Source: Ga0077527 sp964533495 (GTDB taxonomy: Bacteria; Pseudomonadota; Gammaproteobacteria; Burkholderiales; SG8-41). Taken from it: 64,000 nucleotides of DNA. Made by a program: the position numbers and the translations under genes. The notes beneath the pieces were generated by a model, which was not told the origin of the DNA, ran no database searches, and saw nothing but the letters and a program-made list of their open reading frames with translations. Positions within the stretch are counted from its first letter, which is position 1, and the number at the start of each line of letters is the position of its first letter. Location of the stretch: contig CAZHJU010000005.1 of assembly GCA_964533495.1 (NCBI GenBank), positions 49,828 to 113,827 of the forward strand. Direction: 5' to 3'. Below are positions 8,816 to 16,166 of the stretch, in pieces.

Positions 8816-9645
8816 GTGACGACAGGGGTCGGCACCACCAGTTACAAGATCAACTTGCTCGGCCAGCGGGTGCGCAAGGCCGATTCGAGCGACGACCTGA
8901 TTAGCTACAGGAACCAGAGTCGATTTTTCCATGCAATTCGGATGGGCAGGTGGTGGCCGATGCGGTCAGGCTTTCCACGGCGACCCAGACCGCGTCGATA
9001 TACAACATATACGCCGACCACCTGAACACGCCCCGTCTCATTATGGATGACGCTGTTTCTCCGGTGGCGGTCTGGAGATGGGACAACGATGAGGCCTTTG
9101 GCCGGAACGCGCCGGATGAGAACCCGCAGGGGGCCGGGCCGTTCGTGTTTAACATGCGCCTTCCGGGGCAGTATTTCGATGCGGAGACGAATCTCCACTA
9201 CAACTACTTCAGGGACTATGATCCGGAGATCGGGCGGTATGTGCAGTCGGATCCCATGGGGCTTGAGGGAGGGATTAGTACTTATGGGTATGTTGGAGGG
9301 GATTCGCTGGGCAATATTGATATGTATGGTTTGTTATACGGTGTGCCTTGGCAAGCGCCACCAAATTGGATGCCACAACCTCCAAAGGCATCTCCACAGT
9401 TATTGCCGATTCAATATTACGGAAGCATGTTGGATTTTGGCATTGCTTATGTGCAGCAACGTCTTGCAACGAAAGGCTATGCATCACCTAGTGCGCCGGC
9501 AGGGTGGGTTAAACAAGATCTGTATTTTCACTGCCGCGCCAACTGTGAAGCTGCGCAGCGCGGTAGGGTAAGAGCCAAGGAACCGAAAGGTAAGAGCTTC
9601 CGAGAATGGCTTAAACATTTATTTGAAGCGATTTGGGGTCTCTAG
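8816..9645 (+). pseudogene. Displaced orphan RHS tip with a different C-terminal domain
   Basis: The first part (8816 to about 8920) reads an RHS scrap (SYKINLLGQRVRKADSSDDL). At about 8925 the frame changes and the second copy of the 360-bp RHS core starts (NSDGQVVADAVRLS onward), open to 9645. After the SDPMGL...VGGDSLGNIDMYG boundary comes a different tip of about 110 residues containing DLYFHCRANCEAAQRG, a Cys/His motif I associate with RHS C-terminal domains, and ending KHLFEAIWGL. There is no intact N-terminus or signal peptide, so this is an orphan cassette that could be recombined onto the main RHS gene through the repeated core. Confidence 0.75.
8944..9303 (+). repeat. RHS core duplication, copy 2
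   Basis: Second copy of the segment at 7492-7851, identical by eye over 9063-9281. It lies inside the orphan tip and provides the homology needed for tip exchange. Confidence 0.88.
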
Positions 9646-9842
9646 AAGATGGATCGCAAACTGGAGGGCTGGGGGCGACGCCGCAGGTTTGCCGTTCGAT
9701 GCAGGCCATTTCATTGGCGGCCTATGCGATGAACAAGAATGTCAATCTGTATATTGATAATCTGCCTTCTGGTGCCACTTGTTCCACATTGACAGCTTGG
9801 GGCGTGGTGCAGGCGAGATTCATTATCCTTCTGGATTCCTGA
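9633..9842 (+). other. Short open frame in RHS debris
   Basis: A 69-codon frame overlapping the end of the orphan tip. It contains a protein-like stretch (AISLAAYAMNKNVNLYIDN) but begins in poor context. It could be an eroded immunity or tip fragment. From 9846 to 10102 I see no gene; that stretch holds a nine-base G run at about 9915 and nothing else recognisable. Confidence 0.25.
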
Positions 9843-10102
9843 TGTTTCGCGCTACTCCGGCGATATTGGCATCGTATTCTTGGTTTTAGGGAGTAAGCCT
9901 TCAAAGATGCAAGGGGGGGGGCTGGGCTCGGCTACTTGGCTGTCTTTGGTGCGGCAGGGGACAAGTCGCACGGCGGCGCTATCGGTCGCATGTGATCTGT
10001 CGTCTCGCCCCTTTCCCCAAGGGGGTTTCCTTCGGTCGCATCCGCCCTGAAAAAATCCGATCCTTGGTGGTCTGCACTTCCGAAACTGCTACAGTGCGCG
10101 CC

Positions 10103-11083
10103 ATGAAACCCTATGCCGCGCTGAATCCCGAAACCATCCTCGATGCCATCGAATCCTGCTGCGGCCTGCGCTGTGACGGCCGGCTGCAGGCACTGAACAG
10201 TTACGAAAACCGCGTCTATCAGGTGTGGCTGGACGATGGCCAGTCCGTCGTCGCCAAGTTCTACCGTCCGCAGCGCTGGAGCACCGAGGCGATCCAGGAG
10301 GAGCAGGATTTCGCGCTGGAACTCGCCGCGCGCGAGCTGCCGGTGGTGGCGCCGCTGGTGTTCAATGGCCGTACGTTGCACGAGCATGGCGGTTTCCGGT
10401 TCGCACTGACACCGCGCCGCGGCGGGCGCACGCCGGAGCTGGACGATCCGGAGACGCTGCAGTGGATGGGGCGCTTCATCGCGCGCATCCATGCGGTGGG
10501 GCAGGTGAAACCCTTCGCGCACCGCCCGACGCTGGACATCGAATCCTTCGCCTATGAACCGGTGCAGTTCGTGCTCGACACCGAGTTCGTGCCCGACGAT
10601 CTCTACGACACCTATGCCAGCGTGGCCGAGGACGTGGTGGAGCGCGTCGAGCGGCGCTGGGCCGCGGCCGGCGCGGCGCGCGACATCCGGCTGCACGGCG
10701 ACTGCCATGCCGGCAACGTGCTGTGGACCGATGACGGGCCGCATTTCGTCGATCTCGACGACGCGCGCATGGGGCCGGCGGTGCAGGACCTGTGGATGTG
10801 CCTGTCGGGCGACCGCAAGGCGCAGCAGGCGCAACTGCTGCCGCTGCTCGAAGGTTATTGCGAGTTCCGCGAATTCGATCCGGCGGAGCTGATGCTGGTC
10901 GAGGCGCTGCGCACCTTGCGCATCGTGCATTACGCGGGCTGGCTGGCACGGCGCTGGGACGATCCGGCCTTTCCGGCGAATTTTCCCTTTTTCAATACCC
11001 AGCGTTACTGGCAGGACCACATCCTCGCGCTGCGCGAGCAGGCCGCGGCGCTGGACGAGCCGCCGCTGCAATGGCTGCGCTGA
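10103..11083 (+). CDS. srkA: SrkA/YihE-type stress-response protein kinase
   Basis: 326 residues, close to the length of E. coli SrkA. The aminoglycoside-phosphotransferase-like kinase fold is clear: NSYENRVYQV near residue 33 (glycine-rich loop equivalent), VVAKFYRP with the ATP-binding Lys, catalytic LHGDCHAGNVLW near residues 195-206 and metal-binding HFVDLDDARMGP near 213-224. Family members are cytoplasmic Ser/Thr kinases that counter stress-induced death, in E. coli under Cpx control. The start MKPYAALNPETI at 10103 fits the family N-terminus. It overlaps the downstream hydrolase by 13 bases and restores high GC after the RHS island. Confidence 0.93.
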   Translation: MKPYAALNPETILDAIESCCGLRCDGRLQALNSYENRVYQVWLDDGQSVVAKFYRPQRWSTEAIQEEQDFALELAARELPVVAPLVFNGRTLHEHGGFRFALTPRRGGRTPELDDPETLQWMGRFIARIHAVGQVKPFAHRPTLDIESFAYEPVQFVLDTEFVPDDLYDTYASVAEDVVERVERRWAAAGAARDIRLHGDCHAGNVLWTDDGPHFVDLDDARMGPAVQDLWMCLSGDRKAQQAQLLPLLEGYCEFREFDPAELMLVEALRTLRIVHYAGWLARRWDDPAFPANFPFFNTQRYWQDHILALREQAAALDEPPLQWLR

Positions 11084-11910
11084 ATTTCCTGTTGCGCATC
11101 CTCGTCGTCGTCGGCGCGGCCTGGGTCATCGTCGTCGCCTGGGTCTGGCTGACGCAGGACCGGCTGGTGTATTTCCCGCAGATCGGCCGCGACAATCCGG
11201 CGACGCCGGCCGCGGCCGGGCTGCCTTTCGAGGATCTGCGGATCGGCACCGCGGACGGCGAGACGCTGGCGGCGTGGTGGGTGCCGGCCACCACGGACAG
11301 GGTGAACGGCGCGGTGCTGCTGTTCCACGGCAACGCCGGCAGCATCGCCGACCGCGTCATGTATCTGCCGCATTTCACCGCGATGGGCTACGGCGTGCTG
11401 CTGGTCGATTACCGCGGCTACGGCAGAAGCAGCGGTTCGCCGGACGAGGCGGGCACGCATGCGGATGCGCGCGCGGCCTGGCGCTGGCTCACGGTCGAAC
11501 GCGGTTTCGCCACCGGCGACATCGTGCTCGTCGGCGAATCGCTGGGCGGCGCGGTGGCAGCGGCGCTTGCGGCGCAGGTGCAGCCGCGGGCGCTGCTGCT
11601 GTTGTCGACCTTCACGTCGGTCAACGATCTCGGTAGTGAACTGTATCCCTGGTTGCCGGTAAGATTCATCAGCCGTTTCCGCTACGGCACGTTGCAGGGC
11701 GTGCAGGATTACCGCGGGCCGGTGCTGGTGGCGCACAGCCGGGATGACGAGATCGTGCCTTTCGCGCATGCGCAGCGCCTGCAGGCGGCAGCGGGGGCGC
11801 GTGGCCGCCTGCTGGAGATGCGCGGCGGGCACAATGATGCTTTCCTGTTCGGGGCACCGGAGCGGGTGGTGGCGGTGGCGGAGTTTTTCCGCGGCAGCAC
11901 ATCGCATTAA
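11071..11910 (+). CDS. Membrane-anchored alpha/beta hydrolase (ABHD13/BEM46-like)
   Basis: 279 residues. An N-terminal hydrophobic helix (FLLRILVVVGAAWVIVVAWVWL) anchors the protein, followed by QDRLVYFP, a motif common at the start of this group. The hydrolase core shows LLFHGNAGS (oxyanion region), YRGYGRS, the nucleophile elbow VGESLGGAV with Ser near residue 157, an acid in HSRDDEIVP near 224 and the His in GGHND near 253, so the triad is complete. Substrate is not deducible. It overlaps srkA by 13 bases and is probably translated with it. Its stop codon abuts element copy B. Confidence 0.88.
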   Translation: MAALNFLLRILVVVGAAWVIVVAWVWLTQDRLVYFPQIGRDNPATPAAAGLPFEDLRIGTADGETLAAWWVPATTDRVNGAVLLFHGNAGSIADRVMYLPHFTAMGYGVLLVDYRGYGRSSGSPDEAGTHADARAAWRWLTVERGFATGDIVLVGESLGGAVAAALAAQVQPRALLLLSTFTSVNDLGSELYPWLPVRFISRFRYGTLQGVQDYRGPVLVAHSRDDEIVPFAHAQRLQAAAGARGRLLEMRGGHNDAFLFGAPERVVAVAEFFRGSTSH

Positions 11911-11911
11911 A

Positions 11912-11935
11912 TTATAAGTATTTGATTTTATTGAT
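11912..11935 (+). repeat. Dispersed AT-rich element, copy B
   Basis: 24 bases (TTATAAGTATTTGATTTTAT then TGAT) identical to copy D at 24860-24883. It fills the 31-base gap between the hydrolase stop and the ATG at 11942, so it is the 5' leader of the patatin gene. TAAGTATTTGATT fits the IHF pattern YAANNNNTTGATW exactly. Confidence 0.72.
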
Positions 11936-11941
11936 AAACTT

Positions 11942-12748
11942 ATGAAAAGCGAACTCAGGATCGGGATTGCCCTCGGTGCAGGATCGGCGCGCGGCTGGGC
12001 GCACATCGGTGTGCTGCGCGCGCTCGATGCCGCCGGCATCCGGCCGCAGATCGTCTGCGGTTCCTCGATCGGCGCGCTGGTCGGCGCGGTGTATGCGGAG
12101 GGTCAACTGGATGCGCTGGAAGAATGGGTGCTCGGCCTGACCTGGCGCAAGGTGCTGGGATTTTTCGACATCAGTTTCAACGGCGGTTTTCTGAAGGGCG
12201 CGAAGCTGATCGCCTTTCTGCGCGGCAACCTGCTGGAGCGCCAGATCGGCGACATGCCGCTGGCCTTCGGCGCGGTGGCCACCGACCTGCGCAGCGGGCG
12301 CGAGGTCTGGCTGCGCGAGGGCAATGCGGTCGACGCGGTGCGCGCCTCGATCGCGCTGCCCGGGTTGTTCACGCCCTGCGAGATCGGCGGGCGCCTGCTG
12401 GTGGATGGCGCGCTGGTGAACCCGGTGCCGGTGTCGCTGTGCCGCGCGATGGGCGCGGATTTCGTGATCGGCGTCGACCTCGGCGGCGGCCGCATGGCGC
12501 AGCGCGCCGGCACGGCGGGCCGCAGCGCATCGCTGAACATGATCGAGGTGGTCGCCGAAAGCCTCAGCATCATGCAGGTGCGCATCACCCGCAGCCGCCT
12601 GGCGGGCGAACCGGCGGACGTGCTGGTCCCGCCGCTGCTCGACGATATCGGCACGATGGAATACCACCGCGCACGGGAGTCGATCGCCGAGGGCCGCGCC
12701 GCGGCCGAGGCGATGCTGCCGCAGATCGAGCGCCTGCTGCGGGGTTGA
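11942..12748 (+). CDS. Patatin-like phospholipase (RssA-like)
   Basis: 268 residues. The patatin catalytic dyad is visible: the oxyanion hole LGAGSARGWAHIGVL near residues 11-25, the nucleophile elbow CGSSIGALVG with Ser near 42, and the catalytic Asp in LLVDGALVNPVPV near 155. Such enzymes are serine acyl hydrolases acting on phospholipids; cytoplasmic single-domain forms in proteobacteria (RssA, YchK) have poorly defined substrates. No signal peptide. The start codon follows repeat copy B with no strong ribosome-binding site, so translation may depend on the upstream operon. Confidence 0.9.
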   Translation: MKSELRIGIALGAGSARGWAHIGVLRALDAAGIRPQIVCGSSIGALVGAVYAEGQLDALEEWVLGLTWRKVLGFFDISFNGGFLKGAKLIAFLRGNLLERQIGDMPLAFGAVATDLRSGREVWLREGNAVDAVRASIALPGLFTPCEIGGRLLVDGALVNPVPVSLCRAMGADFVIGVDLGGGRMAQRAGTAGRSASLNMIEVVAESLSIMQVRITRSRLAGEPADVLVPPLLDDIGTMEYHRARESIAEGRAAAEAMLPQIERLLRG

Positions 12749-12761
12749 GCGCGGCCGGGCC

Positions 12762-13547
12762 TCAGTCGAGGCCGAGCGCGTCCCGTGTGTGGCGGACCAG
12801 GGTCTTGGGCGCGACCGGCTTGTTCAGGTAGCCCGACGCGCCGTAGGCCAGCGCGGCGACGATGTCGTCGCGTTCGGCGCGGGCGGTGACGACGATGATC
12901 GGCGTGTCCCTGAATTCCGGATGTTCGTGGAGCTTGCCGAGGACGTCGAGGCCGACCGCGTCCCGCAGGTCGACGTCCATGATGATGAGGTCGGGCAGCG
13001 GCGTTTTGGCGAGCGCCGCGGCGATCTCGGCGCGCGTCGCCGCGCCGCGCACGTCGAAGCCGTTCTGCATCAGGCCGCGGGCGGCGGCCAGCGCTTCCGC
13101 CTCATGGCTGTCGATGATCAGCACGACGTGCTTGTCGCCGCCGCGTGGCGGCAGCGGCTTTTCAGGATGGTTGAGGATGCTGATCTTGTAGCCGGCCTTG
13201 AGCCGGCGGGCGCCGGAGAGGGTGCTTTCCGCCTGCTGCAACTGCTGCAGCGTCGGTTCCTTCGGGCGCTCGCTGAGGAAGGTTTCGAGCGCGCTGGCTG
13301 CGGGCGCCGCGGCCGGTCTGGCGGCGGACTCCGGCAGCAGCTCGAGGTAACCGTCCTTGACCAGCAGCGCGAGCGCGCCGCCGATGTCGCCGGCGCGGGG
13401 GAAGCGCGCCCGCAGTTCGGCGGCCGTCGCGCGCTGGCCGACCGCGGCGAGCAGGCCTTTGGTGCCGGCCTTGAGCAGGCCCGGCCTGGCCGCGATTTCG
13501 GCGTTGCCTTTGGCGGTGGTGCGGTAGGTGGCGGTGTGATCGGTCAT
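12762..13547 (-). CDS. Response regulator with N-terminal winged-helix-like module
   Basis: 261 residues from ATG 13547. Residues about 140-258 form a receiver domain: VVLIIDSHEAEA, phospho-acceptor Asp in LIIMDVDLRDAVG near 190, and VTARAERDDIVAALAYGASGYLNKPV carrying the conserved Thr and Lys. The first ~75 residues (YRTTAKGNAEI...LLAAVGQRATAAELRARF...LLVKDGYLELL) resemble the N-terminus of the AsmA-like protein at 16167-19415, probably a small winged-helix or protein-interaction module. No output domain follows the receiver, so the signal is probably passed by protein contact. No histidine kinase lies nearby. Confidence 0.87.
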   Translation of the reverse strand: MTDHTATYRTTAKGNAEIAARPGLLKAGTKGLLAAVGQRATAAELRARFPRAGDIGGALALLVKDGYLELLPESAARPAAAPAASALETFLSERPKEPTLQQLQQAESTLSGARRLKAGYKISILNHPEKPLPPRGGDKHVVLIIDSHEAEALAAARGLMQNGFDVRGAATRAEIAAALAKTPLPDLIIMDVDLRDAVGLDVLGKLHEHPEFRDTPIIVVTARAERDDIVAALAYGASGYLNKPVAPKTLVRHTRDALGLD

Positions 13548-13774
13548 GGGGTCTGCGGGTTGGGGTGGCCGGGCCGTTGGATCGCGGGTTCCGGTCCGCA
13601 GGGATTGACCCGTCCGCGGCTGCGATGTTCCCGGAGTCCCGGAAAAGCGCAGCCTGCGCTGCCGTGGGGGAGGGCCGGTGACCGCGCAACCGCAAGTTGC
13701 GTTCACGGAAGGGCGTCTTGCGGAACGGCCCGGAGTGTACTGCAAAATGCGCCGCGCGTCGTACACTCGCGGCC

Positions 13775-14587
13775 ATGGATGCATGGCGCGACCGTTTTGC
13801 CGACGCTTTTCCGCTGCTGCTGCCGCTGCGCGGCACGGCGGCGCCGTTCTACGGCGGCGACTGGCCGTCGCGCGCGGTCCTGCAGCATGTGCTGGACACG
13901 GCCGGCGTGCGCACCGCTTCGGGCCTGCCCCTGCGCCTGATTGCGCCGGCGGCGGACGGTTTTTCCTACGAGGGTCGGCTCTACGCGCGCGGCGAGCTCG
14001 AGTTTCGAGAGCGCAGCTGGCACGACCTGTTCAACGTGCTGGTGTGGCTGGCGTTTCCGCTGGCCAAGGCCGCGCTCAACGCCCGCCATCGCGCGGCGCC
14101 GGCGATGGCGCGGGGGCGCGGCCCGGTGCGCGACGCGCTGACGCTGTTCGACGAGAGCGGCATGATCGTGCTGTCGGCGGATGAGGGATTGCTGGAGATG
14201 ATCCGCGGATTCCGCTGGAAAGAACTGTTCTGGGCGCGGCGCGCGCGGGTCGTCGACGGCATGCTGTTCCTGCCCTTTGGCCATGCCTTGTGCGAAAAGG
14301 CGCTGGCGCCGTACAGGGGCATCACCGGGCGCTGTCTGCTGTTCCGCGCCGGGCCGGAGATTCTGCGGCTGCCCGCCGCCGAGTGTCTGCGGCGGATGGA
14401 TGCGCGGGTGGCCGGGCATCTCGCCGATCCTGAAACGATGCAGCGCACGCGGGAACTGGCGCCGCTGCCGCTGCTCGGCATCCCGGGCTGGTGCGCGGAC
14501 AACCGGCAGGAAACGTATTACGACGACCGCGACCAGTTCCGCCCCGGACGGCTGGCGGGGCAGCGGCCCGCGGTCCCTCAATCATGA
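13775..14587 (+). CDS. DUF3025-family protein
   Basis: 270 residues. The family hallmark WHDLFNVLVWLAFPLAKAALN is at about residues 83-103, preceded by the YEGRLYARGELEFRERS region. DUF3025 proteins are conserved in Beta- and Gammaproteobacteria and have no known function to my knowledge. A putative metal-like cluster of His and Asp residues (NARHRAAP, WHDLF) could be catalytic, but this is speculation. No signal peptide. It lies 11 bases upstream of dtd, so the two are likely cotranscribed. From 13548 to 13774 there is no gene; this is the divergent promoter region with the response regulator. Confidence 0.8.
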   Translation: MDAWRDRFADAFPLLLPLRGTAAPFYGGDWPSRAVLQHVLDTAGVRTASGLPLRLIAPAADGFSYEGRLYARGELEFRERSWHDLFNVLVWLAFPLAKAALNARHRAAPAMARGRGPVRDALTLFDESGMIVLSADEGLLEMIRGFRWKELFWARRARVVDGMLFLPFGHALCEKALAPYRGITGRCLLFRAGPEILRLPAAECLRRMDARVAGHLADPETMQRTRELAPLPLLGIPGWCADNRQETYYDDRDQFRPGRLAGQRPAVPQS

Positions 14588-14598
14588 AAGGCGCATGA

Positions 14599-15048
14599 AT
14601 GATTGCCCTGTTGCAGCGGGTCAGCGCGGCCGAGGTCACGGTCGAGGGGCGGGTGGTCGGCGCCATCGGCCGCGGCCTGCTGGTGCTGCTGGGCGTGGAG
14701 GCGGGCGATACCCGCGCGGAAGCGGACCGGCTGCTGGAGCGCCTGCTCGATTACCGGGTGTTCGCGGACGCGGCAGGGAAAATGAACCTGTCGCTGCGCG
14801 ACGTCGGCGGCGGGCTGCTGCTGGTGCCGCAATTCACGCTGGCGGCGGATACGCGCAAGGGACTGCGGCCAGGTTTCTCGACGGCGGCGCCGCCCGCAGA
14901 GGGGTGGCGGCTGTTCGAACATGTCCTGGCGACTGCGCGGAGCCGGCATGCGCCGGTGGCGCAGGGCGAGTTCGGCGCGGACATGCAGGTCACGCTGACC
15001 AACGACGGTCCGGTGACGTTCTGGCTGCAGGCGCGCGCGCCGGCATGA
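14599..15048 (+). CDS. dtd: D-aminoacyl-tRNA deacylase
   Basis: 149 residues, the standard length. The two active-site motifs are present: LVPQFTLAADTRKG near residues 75-88 (SQFTLxA type) and NDGPVTFWL near 135-143 (the NxGPVT cross-subunit motif). The enzyme is a homodimer that hydrolyses D-amino acids from mischarged tRNAs, using its Gly-cisPro motif for chiral selection. It follows the DUF3025 gene closely. The stop codon lies inside a perfect 10-bp inverted repeat at 15037-15064, and repeat copy C follows. Confidence 0.95.
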   Translation: MIALLQRVSAAEVTVEGRVVGAIGRGLLVLLGVEAGDTRAEADRLLERLLDYRVFADAAGKMNLSLRDVGGGLLLVPQFTLAADTRKGLRPGFSTAAPPAEGWRLFEHVLATARSRHAPVAQGEFGADMQVTLTNDGPVTFWLQARAPA

Positions 15049-15064
15049 GCTACAATGCCGGCGC
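15037..15064 (+). terminator. Hairpin at dtd stop codon
   Basis: Perfect inverted repeat GCGCCGGCAT / ATGCCGGCGC with an eight-base loop (GAGCTACA). No T-run, but AT-rich repeat copy C starts 26 bases further on. Possible terminator or mRNA stabiliser. Confidence 0.4.
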
Positions 15065-15090
15065 CGGCATCCGGTTCAGCATGAATAATG

Positions 15091-15118
15091 AATTATTCAA
15101 TAAAAACAAATAATTAAG
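15091..15118 (-). repeat. Dispersed AT-rich element, copy C
   Basis: Minus-strand core TTAATTATTTGTTTTTATTG continuing into AATAATT, matching the other copies. It lies in the dtd-htpX gap, about 25 bases upstream of the predicted sigma-32 promoter. Confidence 0.65.
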
Positions 15119-15143
15119 ATGATTGCCTGATGCCGCCGCTGCG

Positions 15144-15172
15144 CTTGAACTTGCGCGCACCGGCCTCATCTA
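15144..15172 (+). promoter_or_regulatory. Sigma-32-type heat-shock promoter of htpX
   Basis: CTTGAA at 15144-15149, a 14-base spacer, then CCTCATCTA from 15164. This is close to the heat-shock consensus CTTGAAA-N(11-16)-CCCCATNTA and lies about 45 bases upstream of the htpX start. htpX is heat-shock controlled in several proteobacteria, so position and sequence agree. Confidence 0.65.
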
Positions 15173-15215
15173 ACAGCCGTTGCCAACCGCCAACCCTTGT
15201 GGAGCCTGAAAACCT

Positions 15216-16091
15216 ATGAAACGTGTCTTTCTGCTGATCGTCACCAACTTCGCGATTCTCGCGGTGCTCAGCGTGACCATGCAGCTGCTGGGCATCGATG
15301 CGGCGCTGGAGAACGAGACCGGGCTCAATCTGCAGGGCCTGCTGGTGTTCGCCGCACTCTTCGGTTTCGGCGGCGCCTTCATTTCGCTGCTGATCTCGAA
15401 ATGGATGGCGAAGATGTCGACCGGCGCGCGCGTCATCGAGGTGCCGTCGAACATGACCGAACGCTGGCTGGTGGACACCGTCAAGCGCCAGGCCGAGCGC
15501 GCCGGCATCGGCATGCCGGAAGTGGCGATCTACGACGCGCCGGACGTCAACGCCTTCGCCACCGGCTGGAACCGCAACGACGCGCTGGTCGCGGTCAGCA
15601 CCGGCCTGCTCAACAACATGACGCAGGAAGAGGCGGAGGCCGTGCTCGGCCATGAAGTGAGCCACGTCGCCAACGGCGACATGGTGACGCTGACGCTGAT
15701 CCAGGGCGTGGTCAACACCTTCGTCATCTTCCTGTCGCGCGTGGTCGGTTTCTTCGTCGACCGCGTGCTGCTGAAGAACGAGCGCGGGCAGGGGCCGGGA
15801 TTCTTCATCGCGACCCTCGTGGCGCAGATGGTCCTTGGCGTGCTGGCGAGCATGGTCGTGGCCTGGTTCAGCCGCCAGCGCGAATTCCGCGCCGATGCCG
15901 GCGGCGCCGAGCTCGCGGGACGCCAGAAGATGATCGCCGCGCTGGAGCGCCTGAAAGGGAACCACGGGCAGACGGCGCTGCCGGCGCAGATGTCGGCCTT
16001 CGGCATCTCGGGCGGCGGCGGCATCGCGCGGCTGTTCATGTCGCATCCGCCGCTGGACGAGCGCATCGCCGCGCTGCGCAGCGGCCGCTGA
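15216..16091 (+). CDS. htpX: Membrane zinc metalloprotease HtpX
   Basis: 291 residues. Two N-terminal membrane helices (FLLIVTNFAILAVLSVTMQLL and LLVFAALFGFGGAFISLLI), the zinc motif HEVSH at residues 146-150, two further hydrophobic segments (about 158-180 and 190-212), and the third ligand Glu in QREFRADAGGAELAG near 222 all match HtpX. The enzyme sits in the inner membrane with a cytosolic active site and degrades misfolded membrane proteins. A heat-shock-like promoter precedes it and a strong intrinsic terminator follows. Start MKRVFLLIVTN is typical for the family. Confidence 0.96.
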   Translation: MKRVFLLIVTNFAILAVLSVTMQLLGIDAALENETGLNLQGLLVFAALFGFGGAFISLLISKWMAKMSTGARVIEVPSNMTERWLVDTVKRQAERAGIGMPEVAIYDAPDVNAFATGWNRNDALVAVSTGLLNNMTQEEAEAVLGHEVSHVANGDMVTLTLIQGVVNTFVIFLSRVVGFFVDRVLLKNERGQGPGFFIATLVAQMVLGVLASMVVAWFSRQREFRADAGGAELAGRQKMIAALERLKGNHGQTALPAQMSAFGISGGGGIARLFMSHPPLDERIAALRSGR

Positions 16092-16107
16092 ACGGCCGCT
16101 GCCGGAA

Positions 16108-16140
16108 TAAAAAACCGCGCCCCCGGGCGCGGTTTTTTAT
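16108..16140. terminator. Bidirectional intrinsic terminator between htpX and the AsmA-like gene
   Basis: CCGCGCCC / GGGCGCGG stem flanked by an A-run on one side and T6 on the other (AAAAAACCGCGCC...GGCGCGGTTTTTT). It serves htpX on the plus strand and the convergent gene ending at 16167 on the minus strand. Confidence 0.88.
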
Positions 16141-16166
16141 TCGGTTTTTTATTATCGTCCGGTTTT

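Noticed and set aside
9913..9922. Run of about nine G
   Set aside because: A homopolymer in noncoding debris; no phase-variable gene depends on it.
15037..15064. Strong intrinsic terminator after dtd
   Set aside because: Stem is perfect but there is no T-run, so it is listed only as a hairpin of low confidence.
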